A DNA stretch of 64,000 bases from Asterias amurensis. Its lineage: Eukaryota > Echinodermata > Asteroidea > Forcipulatida > Asteriidae. The stretch spans positions 6,650,391-6,714,390 of the forward strand of contig NC_092657.1 of assembly GCF_032118995.1 (NCBI RefSeq), read 5' to 3'. Both the position numbers and the translations under genes were made by a program. Shown here piece by piece: positions 44,980-57,746 of the stretch (positions within the stretch are counted from its first letter, which is position 1; the number at the start of each line of letters is the position of its first letter). The notes beneath the pieces are model-generated. The model was not told where the DNA came from and did not search any database. It was given only the letters and a program-made list of their open reading frames with translations.

Positions 44980-47900
44980 ATGTCTTCAGAATCGGACTGT
45001 TCTGAATCTGAGGAAAAAGTGCCAGTACTGTTTACCTTTCTGGATCACACCAGAAAGGCCCTTGTTTCTAAGGGATGTGGCCTAAAGGAGGTCACTTGCA
45101 AAGTAATAGAGGTAAGCATTTACTCTTTTGCATAAGTAATTTTTATATGTTTAAAACTAAGCTAAGTGTTTTTTTTTATGGTAGACCCAGCACATTGATT
45201 TGTCAAAGACATTTTATGATTTATTATAAATTCACAAGTGTCACAATTTATACTGAATCATGAATTTTATAACAAAAGGTTACAAACGCTTTTTATACAC
45301 CAACTCGCCTGATCCAAGGCAACGTGTGCCTTTAATAAATATGACAAACATGTGAACGGCCCAAAAAAATTTATGCCAGAATAATGATCGCAGTCTTTAT
45401 CAAATTACATATGTTATAGAAAGTTAGAAAGAGTCTTTTTTTATGGCAGGGTATATATTTGGTAATTGTCAAAGACCAGTATCCTCACTTGGTGAAAAAA
45501 TAACAAACCTGTGAAAATTTAAGCTCACTTGATCAACAAATTTGCAAGAAAATAATGAAAATAAATGAATAAAAAATCACCTTTGCTACATTGTGTGCTT
45601 TCAGATGTCTGAGAAAGGCTTCATGCGTGAAGCCTTTCTCAGATTCAAATTTTGGCGTGAAAAAGTTTCTTTTTCTCTAAAACTCCATTACTTAAAAGGG
45701 GTCTTTTCTAACAATGTTTCATAATATCAACTGCTCTTCAGTGCTGACTGCTCTTCATCAAGTAAATTTGTATGGTTATTACTATGTGGTGTAACTACCA
45801 AGCAAAATTACACCCTGCCTTTGAGAGACAATTAACCATAATAATCTCCTCAAATATGTTTTGACTGCAATGTTTTGTTATAGACTTTCAAAGATGTTCT
45901 GGCAGATAATCAAGCAGATCTAATGATCATTAAATACTTCGATGACGAATGGAAAGAGTTCATTGATCTTCAAGATGAACCAACAATTTACAGCAAAACA
46001 AGGCTGCAAATTGGTAAGTGGAGTGGTTGTAAGAAAACCCAAGGCATGCTTTGGTTCTGCACAATTAATTAGGCCCTACTGAATAGAATAATAATGAAAA
46101 TGTCTGCCTGCGCACATTATTATTATTAAGACAGCACGCGCACCAACCTCACAGTGCGTTATATTCATATTATGAAGACTGCACTTTACCAAGATGAAAA
46201 TGCATTTGTTATTTATTAAACTTTTAATGCAAATTTGCTTAGAAACTGGTGCTGGAATAGGCGTTCATTGGACTAAGTAAATTTTTTGAAAAGCAATAAA
46301 TTGTCTAGTCAATTAGGCAAGATTATGTATTTAAAAAAATGTTTTTAATATTTATCATAGATTTGAAGCAAGACAACAAGAAACGTCTTAGCAAAGGTTT
46401 GTGAGTTTATAGAATGACTTTTTTAAAAACAATTTGTTATTAGTTATTGGTTGTTGTGTTTATGTCTGTTATTTTATTAGGCTTGGTAAATTATCTTATA
46501 GTAATACTTAACTAAAAGTACCCAAACAAATGAATGGTAAACTTTGTGTATGTAAATATTTTTGACAATTTGGAAGAAAAACATAAACAACAAAAATATC
46601 ACTGTGTAACCCTGTAACCAAACAAATACTTTGCCCTCGTTGCAATGGTGTATTAAAAAAAACATCTTGGTTGAAGAACCAAATTCTACTGCCACACTAT
46701 AAAAATAAGACTAAGAAATATTATGCGCCAAATCAATCAAAGAGATGTTCAAGGGGCAGAACTTGAGCTTATCCTAGAGACTTGTAAATATCTACAACAG
46801 AATCTACAACATTTCCCCCATTAATTTTTAATGGTTTCCTTGAAAATTGTATATTGTCTGTTGTGACAGTTCTGGAATCCTTAACTCATGCTATTATTTG
46901 TTAGGAAACTTTCCATTCCAAGTAAAAATGTATGTTTTCTAACAAATGATTTGGTGTATTTTATACAAATCATTCAGCCTTTGTTTAAAGAGAGGCATTC
47001 AAAGTTATTATGCAAAATGTTATGTTCAGCACCCAATTTAGCAGTGTGTAATATTTTCTATTTCCAACCCACTCTGTTTGCCTTCTGTAGCCCTCCTGGT
47101 TGATAATAAAAAAAATTTTGACTTATCAACAAAAGCAACAGGCAATCCCCAACAGAGTGATAGCGATGATGGAGAATCAGGTAAATAATTCAGTGTTACA
47201 AATTATTTATACTTATTTATTGGGCGTGCTATTCTTCCTACTTTAATCTGATTTTTGATTTGTTGTTACTAATTAACCTGAAAGGCTAGTGTCTAAGAAG
47301 CAGAATAAATGAGGCTGTTTGTCTTAACAGTTGTTTTTGGTTTATTTGCCAAAAAACGAACATTGTTCACAAATGACACTGTGCAAACAAGGTGCAGTGT
47401 TTTTACCAAAGTGATGTTCTGTTATTTAATAAAGGAATAAAAGAGTAGTGATGCGGTCTTAAACGGTCATTTCCGATTGGCAGATTTGTGGCCCAGCCAC
47501 AACCCTGCACTCTTTTATTCCAATTAATAAATACCCTTTTTGTTAAAAGCATAATAATTATGGGAAATTTGTAAAACTTCCATGCTTGGTAATTTTGAAT
47601 TGCTGTCGGCAGGCTTCATTGCGTGCATGGGCCTGATAGGTCAAATTACACGCCACACTCAATGGTTGTGCGTACATGCAGGCAAATGTACATTTTAAAA
47701 GGCACAGACAATGACCATGAAGGCATTTGCATACATTGCCTCTAAATATCAGGCTTGTCATTGAGGTGGTTGTCAAACCAGATGGTTTGCCCACCAGGTA
47801 GAGGGATTTGATGTCTAAAATTGTGACAATTTAACTCAGGTTTTTTTTTTTTTGTAGGGCCAAAACCACTATTGGCAAGCATGCTTCAACGCATCCGTGG

Positions 47901-50900
47901 GAAGTTTAAGGTAAGAATGTAAGAATGTATACATTGCTGCAGTATAGGCAACCTTGAGTTAATTATTAAGTTCTATTATAGATAGCTGGCCGGGTTGGCA
48001 ATTTGTGTGTAGGGGTTCGATCCATGTATAAAAAATTGTATTTGGATACTTCTACAGGCCCTTTTAGCAATTGCACTCATTATAAAATATAAGTGGTAGG
48101 GGATATCAACTGAATGTCATAAACATTTCTTGGGTTTTAATTGTGGACACTAGATATTGTTGACCTTGCTTTGGATAAATAAGTACTTGTTTAAAACATT
48201 AAATTGGTATATCAATACTTTTGCTGTAACCCTGCATGACCTTTACAAAGAACACATCACAACTTTGCCCACAAGCTTCCTCTCAGGAAGCAGGTGGGTT
48301 TAAGCATACGTTCATGTACTTTGCAACCCTGTATACAATCCTTTCTTCAAGGGTCTAAATACATGAATGGAGGTCCTTTTGACTTCCTTTAAACCAAAGA
48401 TCCGGACCCCCACCCAAACCCTCTGCATTAGCCACAGTTCTGCTGATTCTAATCACGCCCACATTGCTGGCATACGTTCAAATACCTTTAAAACAGTTTA
48501 AAACAGCAGCATTCTAAAAATAGCCACCTGACCACTCCCCTCCCCCTCAAATAAAAAAATTAAAAAATAAAAAAAATAAAAAAATAAGAATATACCTTTG
48601 TCTGCTAGTCCCACTTGAATGTGAAGGATGACAAATAATTATACCCTTTTTTGTATCACTTATGTCTGGCAGGCTGAACCGACAGCTTCAGCAAGCAGTA
48701 CCAAAAAGATAAGCCCATCAGTCAAAATTCAAGTAGGATGGCTGCATATGAATAATAAGCTGAAAGATTATACACAGGTGCGCTGCCAGAAAGGAGGAGG
48801 AGTCCGATATTTAACGTGCGACCGCAAGGCAACCTATGTCCAGCTGCTTGAGGGTTGTGTGCCACTTTTCTTCCCTGCAGGGGAATCTTCAAAAGGGCCC
48901 CGCAGTAAGATGGAATTCAGCCTGGCCAACTTTCAAGGACATGAAATAGAGAAAGAGGACTTTGACTTAAGCACTGTTTATGGAGAAAAGGGATCAAAGA
49001 CAAGAATATACATCAAAACTAAAGAAATACAGGTGTGGCAATGATTTAGTTTGTTTTAAGTATAGGTTTTTTCCCGGTAATTTTCGGCAAATACGCGGCC
49101 TATTTCACTTTCGTGCATTTGTATTAAAGCAATTTAGCCTACTCGGTTTAAAGCGTCATTCAATTGCATGTAGAGGCAAGCAAATTTATACAGCATAACA
49201 TTAAATTTAGAAGAGTAGGACCAACTTCAGATTTGTACAAAACTGTTACTTTCGTTTTCGTTAAGCGCAAATCAATTTGTCATACTTAGCATTACAAAAA
49301 AATCACTAAGAAACAGTTGCAAATCATAGGTTTATCTGTTTTTTCTGTTTCTTTGATTCTTTTCTTTGCTTCATTTTTTTATGTTTCTTTGTTTCTATAT
49401 TCATGTTTCTTTGTTTCTTTATTTTTGCGTCTTTATTACTGTTTCTGTGTTTCAATGATTCTCATACAACTACTCAACCGTTTTTATACCTTTTAAATTC
49501 TAGGAGGGGTGACAATAATATCAGAGCAACAAAGCGTCAATTCAAATGCACAATTCCCTTAAATGCCGGTCTGAAAATTAATTCGAATGACCAAGTGCAC
49601 GCCAGAAAATGCTGCTGTGAATTTGAATGCTGTTCGACTGGTTTGTTAAATCGAATGGTGTTTGTTGCTTATCGCATGATGCAAAAGAACGCTTGCTTAT
49701 AAAATACATATAGTGAAGTTAAATGACTGCACAAAATGGTATGACGCTACATTTTAATAGGCCGCTTATTTGCCAAAAAAGACTGGGAAAACCTATAATA
49801 TATAAAAATCTGTTTTATAAGTATATTGTTCACTTTTGGTTATTAACAAAGGTTTTTGGTATGAATTTTAGGGTGGTAAATATTTACTGTATCTGTTGAC
49901 AAAATATGTGCAAGTGCTTTTACATGGCAATCAAGGTACTTGTGCATGGGCCTGGTACTCTCTTGTCACTAAAGGGGGTATTGGGCATGCTCATGATCTC
50001 ATTGGTTGCCCAGTGAAATGTGAAAGGTTACCATAGTGCCAAGAACGACCATTTAATACTCACCATCTTGAGGCATATTTCTGACTTAAATTAGTCCTTT
50101 TACAAGCACATACAATTCTTTTTGTTTGAATGATCCAGCCGTGTAGGCAATCCTGAGGACTATTTTATATTTTATATTAGTATTTTAGCAATTTTTCAAA
50201 ACATTTGTTTCAAAATTGATGCACACTTGATGCATCAACATTTTACAAACCTTCAAACTTGTACATTGGCTCTGACCCCCCCCCCCCCAATAAGTACTAT
50301 TTGTAAGACTGTTAAAAGTTTGAAAATTTGGACGGCCCCAAGATTAGTGCGTGTAACATTTAACAGATTGCAGAGTTGAAACAATCGTACAGTGTAATAA
50401 TTGCCACTATTGAAAGATTGCATAAAAGCAGTTAAATAATGTTTTATTTCAATGATTTTAGAAGGATAACTCTTCAAGTAGCTCATCAAGCTTGGAAGAG
50501 GTTCCATTTGACCTTGAACACCAAGATTCATCTTTCTTTGATTTGGATACACCTACAGTAAGTACACACTATATATCAGTCAGTCGACAATACATTTGTT
50601 CATAACAGCGGGTCCTTGTTCATAATAAGGGTTTTAACAACACTCTGACCTTTGAGGTGAGTTTTGAATAAAGACACATCTTTATGACTAAATTTAACCC
50701 CTCAGTACACCTCATTGCACCTTGGCTCCTAAAGTGAATGCCCTTATCACAATCAGAGCTGATCAATGCTAAGTATGTCTGTATACCCCTTCTTTCTTGT
50801 TCTGAATTGCCAGGGTGGTATAGTTGATTGTTCAACACCAGGGTACAAGTATTACTTAATCAGTATATTTAAACAGCATGGAATAAAACAAAAAAATGAT

Positions 50901-51261
50901 CACCCCCCCCCCCCCGAGTAAAATCCACAAAAGATTCGTAAAACAAGAAAAGATTTGTAATGGATATTTTAAAACTGTTTTCTCCCTGCAGGTGTCCTTT
51001 AAGAGGAAGAGGATGGTTGTCAACGATGGTCAACAACCTTCATGTAGTTTTACCAATTCTGGACCAACACCATCACCACCATCTTCAATGGACCAACACA
51101 AGAAAGACTGCAGAATCTGTTACGACAGAAACCAAGACTCTTTCCTCATCCCATGTGGACATAAACTGTGTGCTGTGTGCGCTGTGGCCATAGAGGAACA
51201 GAAGCAGGGGTGTCCCTTTTGCAAAGAAACTATCTTAAAAATCGGTGAATTATTTGGTTAG
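44980..51261 (+). CDS. RING-finger protein with ubiquitin-like N-terminus and Gly-rich module (copy A)
   Basis: Probable E3 ubiquitin ligase. Exons 44,980-45,111, 45,884-46,013, 46,361-46,396, 47,091-47,180, 47,858-47,910, 48,673-49,032, 50,462-50,557 and 50,992-51,261 join in frame with GT-AG ends to 388 aa. Residues 15-87 (FLDHTRKALVSKGCGLKEVT, then DLMIIKYFDDEWKEFIDLQD) follow the CIDE-N/PB1 ubiquitin-like pattern. Residues 158-265 hold a module centred on VGWLHMNN, YTQVRCQKGGGVRYL and LFFPAG, which I associate with proteins accompanying IS3EU-type elements in fish and invertebrates. After a Ser-rich acidic exon comes a C3HC4 RING: Cys339/342, Cys354-Gly-His356, Cys359/362, Cys373/376, with the stop shortly after. 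The donor after exon 7 (CAG then GTGTGG) is weak; if unused, the protein ends 3 residues later without the RING. Lies directly downstream of array A2, so I infer it is mobile-element cargo rather than a host gene. Confidence 0.75.
45262..45335. mobile_element. Family X MITE fragment in RING-gene intron (copy A)
   Basis: Only the right terminal part remains: TTTTATAACAAAAGGTTACA, then CTGATCCAAGGCAACGTGTG followed by CCTTTAA. Repeated at 58,029-58,102. Confidence 0.7.
45446..45822 (+). mobile_element. Family Y MITE in RING-gene intron (copy A), altered centre
   Basis: GCAGGGTATATATTTGGTAA to TTACACCCTGCCTTTGA. The ends are diverged but the internal words match the family. The usual central hairpin is replaced by a perfect one with 16-bp arms, TCTGAGAAAGGCTTCA and TGAAGCCTTTCTCAGA, at about 45,607-45,642. 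Confidence 0.7.
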
Positions 51262-51269
51262 TATTGGGG

Positions 51270-52045
51270 TAAAAACAGGACACTACTAAGGTACAGGACA
51301 CTACTATAGTATCAGGGTATAACATGACTACTCGGGTATGATCATCAATAGTATCAGGGTTTAAACAGCACATTACTCAGGTATGATCATCAATAGTATC
51401 AGGGTGTAAACAGCACATTACTCGGGTATGATCATCAATAGTATCAGGGTGTAAACAGCACATTACTCGGGTATGATCATCAATAGTATCAGGGTGTAAA
51501 CATCACATTACTCGGGTATGATCATCAATAGTATCAGGGTGTAAACAGCACATTACTCGGGTATGATCATCAATAGTATCAGGGTGTAAACAGCACATTA
51601 CTCGGGTATGATCATCAATAGTATCAGGGTGTAAACAGCACATTACTCAGGTATGATCATCAATAGTATCAGGGTGTAAACAGCACATTACTCAGGTATG
51701 ATCATCAATAGTATCAGGGTGTAAACAGCACATTACTCGGGTATGATCATCAATAGTATCAGGGTGTAAACATCACATTACTCGGGTATGATCATCAATA
51801 GTATCAGGGTGTAAACAGCACATTACTCAGGTATGATCATCAATAGTATCAGGGTGTAAACAGCACATTACTCAGGTATGATCATCAATAGTATCAGGGT
51901 GTAAACAGCACATTACTCAGGTATGATCATCAATAGTATCAGGGTGTAAACAGCACATTACTCGGGTATGATCAATAGTATCAGGGTATAAACATCACAT
52001 TACTCGGATATGATCAACAATAGTATCAGGGTGTAAACATGCCTT
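51270..52045. repeat. 45-bp minisatellite right after the RING-gene stop (about 16 units)
   Basis: Units of CTCGGGTATGATCATCAATA, GTATCAGGGTGTAAACAGCA, CATTA run from just after the TAG at 51,261, so they would lie in the 3' UTR. Variation is limited to CTCAGG/CTCGGG and CAGCAC/CATCAC, plus truncated units at both edges. Confidence 0.93.
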
Positions 52046-52199
52046 TTTAGAGTGCAGTACAAATTATATTAATGATCATATCTTTTACAATATGTAAAAT
52101 ATTTACCAAAGTAAATGTACAATATGAGAAAAGCTGTGTTGGTGACCAATTAATCATATTATTGGGAATGATATGTTAATTTTTATATATGCACTCTTT

Positions 52200-53425
52200 A
52201 CTACAAACACTATACTATGATGGAACCTAAATTATGTTTACGACCAAATTTCAATCTGAAATGATTCATATGTTGGTATGGTTACCATTTACTCTTCAAA
52301 TTATTTTATGATAAAACCTAAATTATGTTTATGACCAAATCTCAATCTGAAATGATTTAAATGTTAATATAGTTACTATTTACTTTACAAATTATTTAAT
52401 GATAAAATCTAAATTATGTTCATGACCAAATCTCAATCTGAAATGATTTAAATGTTAATATGGTTACTATTTACTCTACAAATTATTTTATGATAAAACC
52501 TAAACAATGTTTATGACCAAATTTCAATCTGAAATGATTCATAATTATGTTGATATGGTTACCATTTACTCTTCAAATTATTTTATGATAAAACCTAAAT
52601 TATGTTTATGACCAAATCTCAATCTGAAATGATTTAAATGTTAATATAGTTACTGTTTACTCTACAAATTGTTTTATGATAAAACCTAAATTATGTTTAT
52701 GACCAAATCTCAATCTGAAATGATTTAAATGTTAATATGTTACTATTTACTTTACAAATTATTTAATGATAAAATCTAAATTATGTTCATGACCAAATCT
52801 CAATCTGAAATGATTTAAATGTTAATATGGTTACTATTTACTCTACAAATTATTTTATGATAAAACCTAAATTATGTTTATGACCAAATTTCAATCTGAA
52901 ATGATTCATATGTTGATATGGTTACCATTTACTCTTCAAATTATTTTATGATAAAACCTAAATTATGTTTATGACCAAATCTCAATCTGAAATGATTTAA
53001 ATGTTAATATAGTTACTGTTTACTCTACAAATTGTTTTATGATAAAACCTAAATTATGTTTATGACCAAATCTCAATCTGAAATGATTTAAATGTTAATA
53101 TGTTACTATTTACTTTACAAATTATTTAATGATAAAATCTAAATTATGTTCATGACCAAATCTCAATCTGAAATGATTTAAATGTTAATATGGTTACTAT
53201 TTACTCTACAAATTATTTTATGATAAAACCTAAATTATGTTTATGACCAAATCTCAATCTGAAATGATTCATATGTTGATATGGTTACCATTTACTCTTC
53301 AAATTATTTTATGATAAAACCTAAATTATGTTTATGACCAAATCTCAATCTGAAATGATTTAAATGTTTATATGGTTACTCTTTACTACATACTTTATAA
53401 TATTTTCATTTATGAAACCTAAATT
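52200..53425. repeat. 91-bp AT-rich tandem array with a 364-bp higher-order period
   Basis: Each unit carries CCTAAATTATGTTTATGACC then AAATCTCAATCTGAAATGAT, spaced about 90-92 bp, about 13-14 units. Groups of four recur: the variant AGTTACTGTTTACTCTACAA appears near 52,648 and again 364 bp later near 53,012, with matching neighbours. That is higher-order repeat structure like that of larger satellites. Confidence 0.9.
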
Positions 53426-53945
53426 ATGTTGATTATCTTGATATGATATGTCAACATTGTTTCATTTACAGTTAGTGCTCTTTAAAGCTATTTTTAAAAC
53501 AGTTGTTTTGTTAAATAAGAGTTAAAAACAAGTATTCATATATTTTTAAGCAAGTTGGCTTGTATTTTCAAACGAACTGAAGTATATTGTATTTTTTTTA
53601 TATGTTGTGTTCTGAAACATTAAATATAAGATAGTTGATTCAATACCACTTTTGCATGTGTTCATATTGTATGAACAATTGTTTGAAATAGACGACTTTT
53701 GTTCAAACTTTAGATTATTGAAATACACACACAGGCTCGACTTACTGCAGCCCCATCCTATGGACCTATTTAATCCTTAGTATTTTGATTAATATTTGTA
53801 TTTGTATTTGATTAGATGCATTTGCTGACAAATACACAGTAGATTTAATTTTCACATTAAGTTATCCAGAAGTACTTTACAGACAGGTTTCCTTTTCTTA
53901 ACCACCACGACAGACAACTAAGACAATGGGAGACTTTTTGAAAGC
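53426..53945. other. AT-rich, no feature seen
   Basis: No ORF, exon or repeat that I can support. Confidence 0.4.
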
Positions 53946-53948
53946 TCT

Positions 53949-53966
53949 GCCACTAGAGGGCAGCAG
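53949..53966 (+). promoter_or_regulatory. Strong CTCF-type motif
   Basis: GCCACTAGAGGGCAGCAG matches the bilaterian CTCF core (CCASYAGRKGGCRSY) at every position of the core. A weaker, oppositely oriented candidate lies at 54,386-54,404. The motif is within the duplicated block. Confidence 0.55.
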
Positions 53967-55486
53967 ACCTACCAGGTAAGGGTGCACAACTCCTATAGCA
54001 AACAATGGTAAATGCTAAAAATTAAAAAGTACTCAAAAAATATTTAGAAGTCTCTCAGCCTCTTGAAAATTAAATCAGATACATTGTCATACAACTAAAC
54101 TTCAGATTTCTTTTGGTAGGTCAGCATTTTGGAATTTTTGCTAATTACTCTAGAAGAAACACTCCCAGAAACTCATGCACACCGCTTGTTATCCATGGGG
54201 AACTCGTGTCCAGTACGTCCTGTTCCAGAACAGTTCGGTTTATGCTGGCAATGTGTTATGAAAAACAAAATACAGTTTGGCTAAATCTAAATACAAAATC
54301 AAAAACACGCAAAACACAAGGTATTTGCTGTCAGTGACCGTCACTCATGCTTCTCCTATTCCTAAGTTGTTGACATAACCTGGTGAAGAGCGCCCTCTCT
54401 TGGTGACTGGCAGATAGTCTAAAGTTCCCCATTGATCTACTAGTCGATTAAATGCAATAGAGATCAGTGGTTGGGGGATGCAGCGCAAAGGTGTTCTGAC
54501 ATTAGGCGTTGGGACTGAACATAAAAGGACTCTCACGAGATTGGGACTTGAGTCAAGTCTACCCAAATACACGTACAATCATACAACACTGCGTGATGTG
54601 ATGTCACTGCTGCCATGGTCTATATTTATGTAGACCTGCAAAGCTTTGGGTTTGCATAATAAACATAAATTTATCTGGAGATTTACAAAAAATTCTCTCA
54701 AGAAATACAGAGAAAAAACGACAGTCGAAGATGGAATTTCAAAAATAAAAAGTCATTGTCAGCTTGAGGGCCTTTCTATACCCATATATCGAAAGATCAT
54801 TCGGGGTCTACGCCCGGACCGCCCCCTTTATGTGACCCGAAGAGAAGGATTGTTTGTAATAGTGCGTTTTTTTTAAAGGTAAAATGCTAAATAATTTCAA
54901 AGTGTTATCTTTGAAAAATGTCCCACCCTTCTGACATTTCAGATCCGCCGCTATGGGCTATGCAAATAATATATTTTCGGCAGCAGACTGAAAACGAACA
55001 ATCCGACAAGACAGGACAAACACAACTAAAAAGGAAAAGGAAACAATAACATTTTTATTAACATGACGATTTATTTGAATTGTTAAGGTATAAAATAAAA
55101 GAAAAATAAAGTCCATATAGCCTTTCCAAATGAAATTGACTTTTAGCCCAGCCCCCCCCCCCCCCGAGTACCACTAGTTTATATAGTTTGAACATTATTA
55201 ACAATATTTATATTATAATGACAACACTATGATTGTGGAGATATCTAGACCAAAATGACTGTGAAGGGAGACTTATGCCTTCACCTTGTGTACTTGTTAC
55301 TAGTTCCGTCTTAATAATTCAAAGGAAAGTAAATTTCAGTCCCTTTTTTGTAAATTCATACAACTTCAAGTGAAGCCTATGACATTGTAAATAAATCACG
55401 ACCCACACACCTTTCATGCTGCTATGCTTTATTTAAAGTTGAAGAATGGAATTGAGAAGAATAAACCAAACCCATGAATTGATTGT
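53967..55486. other. End of the first duplicated block, no gene seen
   Basis: Short open frames (54,113-54,337, 54,345-54,578, 54,646-54,876) show no domain and no consistent splicing. A poly-C run lies at about 55,148-55,164. The end abuts array A3 directly. Confidence 0.45.
54386..54404 (-). promoter_or_regulatory. Weak CTCF-like motif, opposite orientation
   Basis: On the minus strand TCACCAAGAGAGGGCGCTC fits the core except at the two variable middle positions. Listed because it lies 420 bp from, and faces, the strong site. Confidence 0.25.
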
Positions 55487-56457
55487 TACGGAGCTCCAGG
55501 AGTGCCATCCTACATATTGAGTTACCGACATAATTTATCTCATCAAGACGACTTATTTCGTGGTATAAGTTAACTTACCGACATATTTTATCTTGCTGAG
55601 TCGACTTATTCAAAATAATAAGTCGACTTACTGACATAATTTAACTCACCAAGTCGACTTACTGAGAGTACTAAGTCGACTTACTGACATAATTTATCTC
55701 ACCAAGTCGACTTACTGAAAGTACTAAGTCGACTTACTGACATAATTTATCTCACCAAGTCGGCTTACTGAAAGTACTAAGTCGACTAACTAACATAATT
55801 TATCTCACCAAGTCGACTTAGATAAAATATTAAGTCGACTTACTGACATAATTTATCTCCCCAAGTCGGCTTACTGAGAGTACTAAGTCGACTTACTGAC
55901 ATAATTTATCTCACCAAGTCGACTTACTGAGGGTAATAAGTCTACTTACTGACATAATTTATCTCACCAAGTCGACTTATTGAGAGTACTAAGTCGACTT
56001 ACCGACATCTTTTATCTTGCTAAGTCGACTTATTCAAAATAATAAGTCGACTTACTGACATAATTTATCTCACCAAGTCGGCTTACTGAGAGTACTAAAT
56101 CGACTTACTGACATAATTTATCTCACCAAATCGGCTTAATGAGAGTACTAAGTCGACTTACTGACATAATTTATCTCACCAAGTCGACTAACTGAGAGTA
56201 ATAAGTCGACTTACTGAAATAATTTATCTCACCAAGTCGACTTACTGAGAGTAATAAGTCGACTTACTGACATAATGTATCTCACCAAGTCGACTTAGAT
56301 AAAATATTAAGTCGACTTACTGACATAATTTATCTCCCCAAGTCGACTTACTGGGAGTACTAAGTCGACTTACTGACATAATTTATTATCTCACCAAGTC
56401 GACTTACTGAGAGTACTATGTCGACTTACTGACATAATTTATCTCACCAAGACAACT
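55487..56457. repeat. 53-bp satellite array A3 (AAGTCGACTT palindromes)
   Basis: Looks base-for-base the same as A2, including rare variants such as the extra TTA in AATTTATTATCTC and the GGGTAATAAGTCTAC unit. Same orientation as A1 and A2. Confidence 0.93.
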
Positions 56458-57746
56458 TACACAAATAATCTGAAGTTATACCTTTTGGCAAGTTCAGACA
56501 CGTTTGGAACATGTGGTTTTCGCCACACGCAAGACGCAACCCGTTGTGTGTACATTAGTACTTGCACTAGTACCTGATCAACAAGCGCGAAGAAGACACT
56601 GCAAAAGTCCTCGGGGGAGTCGAGACTAGATACTCGGTAGACTAGATACTGCAAACTCGGTAAGTTAAGTAAAGATCAGTACTAGACAAACCTGAGCTTG
56701 TTATAGGTTTCCTGTTTGTTCAATACATACTTAGTATATAACCATTGAGGTAGAATTCTACCCATGGTGGTTCCTGACACAAGCTTGAACTAAATTTGTA
56801 CAGTTAATGATTCGAACGGTGTCGTATGCTGAGGTGAGTGCATGGAACATTGCATTTTTATTACAATATATTCAAATGAAATGAAAGATGTATTGACGTT
56901 ATGTCAATGCTGTCATAATAAAGTTTATGTTTAGCTGAGTACATGAACATTCAATGAAAAATTAGCAAATAATGTAGTGAGACTGTCTTTTGGGTGTATA
57001 AAAGGCAAACATGAAAACCTGAAAATCACCATGGAAAATTAAGGAGTGATTTGATGGCACTGCCATGCGACTGCAGTAACATAATTATGAAAAGTACATG
57101 TAAACTGTGTGTGGTGGCCATTGCGTGTAACTAGCAGACTGCTGGTGGTGACCACATAATTTGTTTAGCTTCAACTCGTCGTTCGCGCAAATCTCTGCCC
57201 AGTTGTTTTGTTAAATCAAATCAATGTTTACTTTACTCTTTGTAATTGGCCACGATCTATTGGGGAGGGGGGGCAGAACATTCAAAAAGTCAATTTAGTG
57301 AAATAGTTAAGTAGTACCCACATGACCCACACACACCAACCCTAATAATTTATAATGCAGTGTTAACAATGTCTAATTTTCTTAAGTGGATAGACCTAAT
57401 TTTAACAACTTCTAAGCAATTAGTTAAAATTAGTTCGAGAACAGTTGATCCAGGATTTTTTTTTATCAGTGACGACCCAGAAATAGGTGTGGAAATTTTA
57501 ATTCTCAGTTTTATAATTTTGCTTGTAAAACAATTTCCCAATTACTGAGAACCTTTTTGTGGTTCTGATCACAGCTGCATTTTATAGTTTGTTATTACCG
57601 CATATAGACTGATTCAGTTTCAGTGATTGGTGGAAACTAGTACTAATATGTCAATGATGTGTACATCTTTATCACTGAAACCAGTCATAATATTATTAAT
57701 CAGTGTGAAATTTACTTCCAGGTAAAATATATCCAAGATAATAAAG

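Larger units (their letters stand above)
42720..55486 (+). repeat. 12,767-bp tandem duplication, first copy
   Basis: The whole block from the satellite terminus onward is repeated at 55,487 with a constant offset of 12,767 bp (12,766 after one C is lost from the poly-C run near 50,280). It contains array A2, the RING-protein gene, a 45-bp minisatellite, a 91-bp AT-rich array and the CTCF-like motif at 53,949. The left junction is exactly the T of TACGGAGCTCC: the base before it is C at 42,719 and T at 55,486, while the T and everything after it match. Confidence 0.9.

Noticed and set aside
49403-49702. 99-codon + frame between RING-gene exons 7 and 8, with a TTCTAG acceptor-like start
   Set aside because: Starts in T-rich low-complexity sequence, no usable donor in a matching phase, and inserting it would break the join to exon 8.
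54113-54876. Three short frames after the CTCF-like site, and an ATG exon-like start at about 53,925
   Set aside because: The apparent exon joins to a frame that ends within a few codons, and none of the frames has a recognisable domain.
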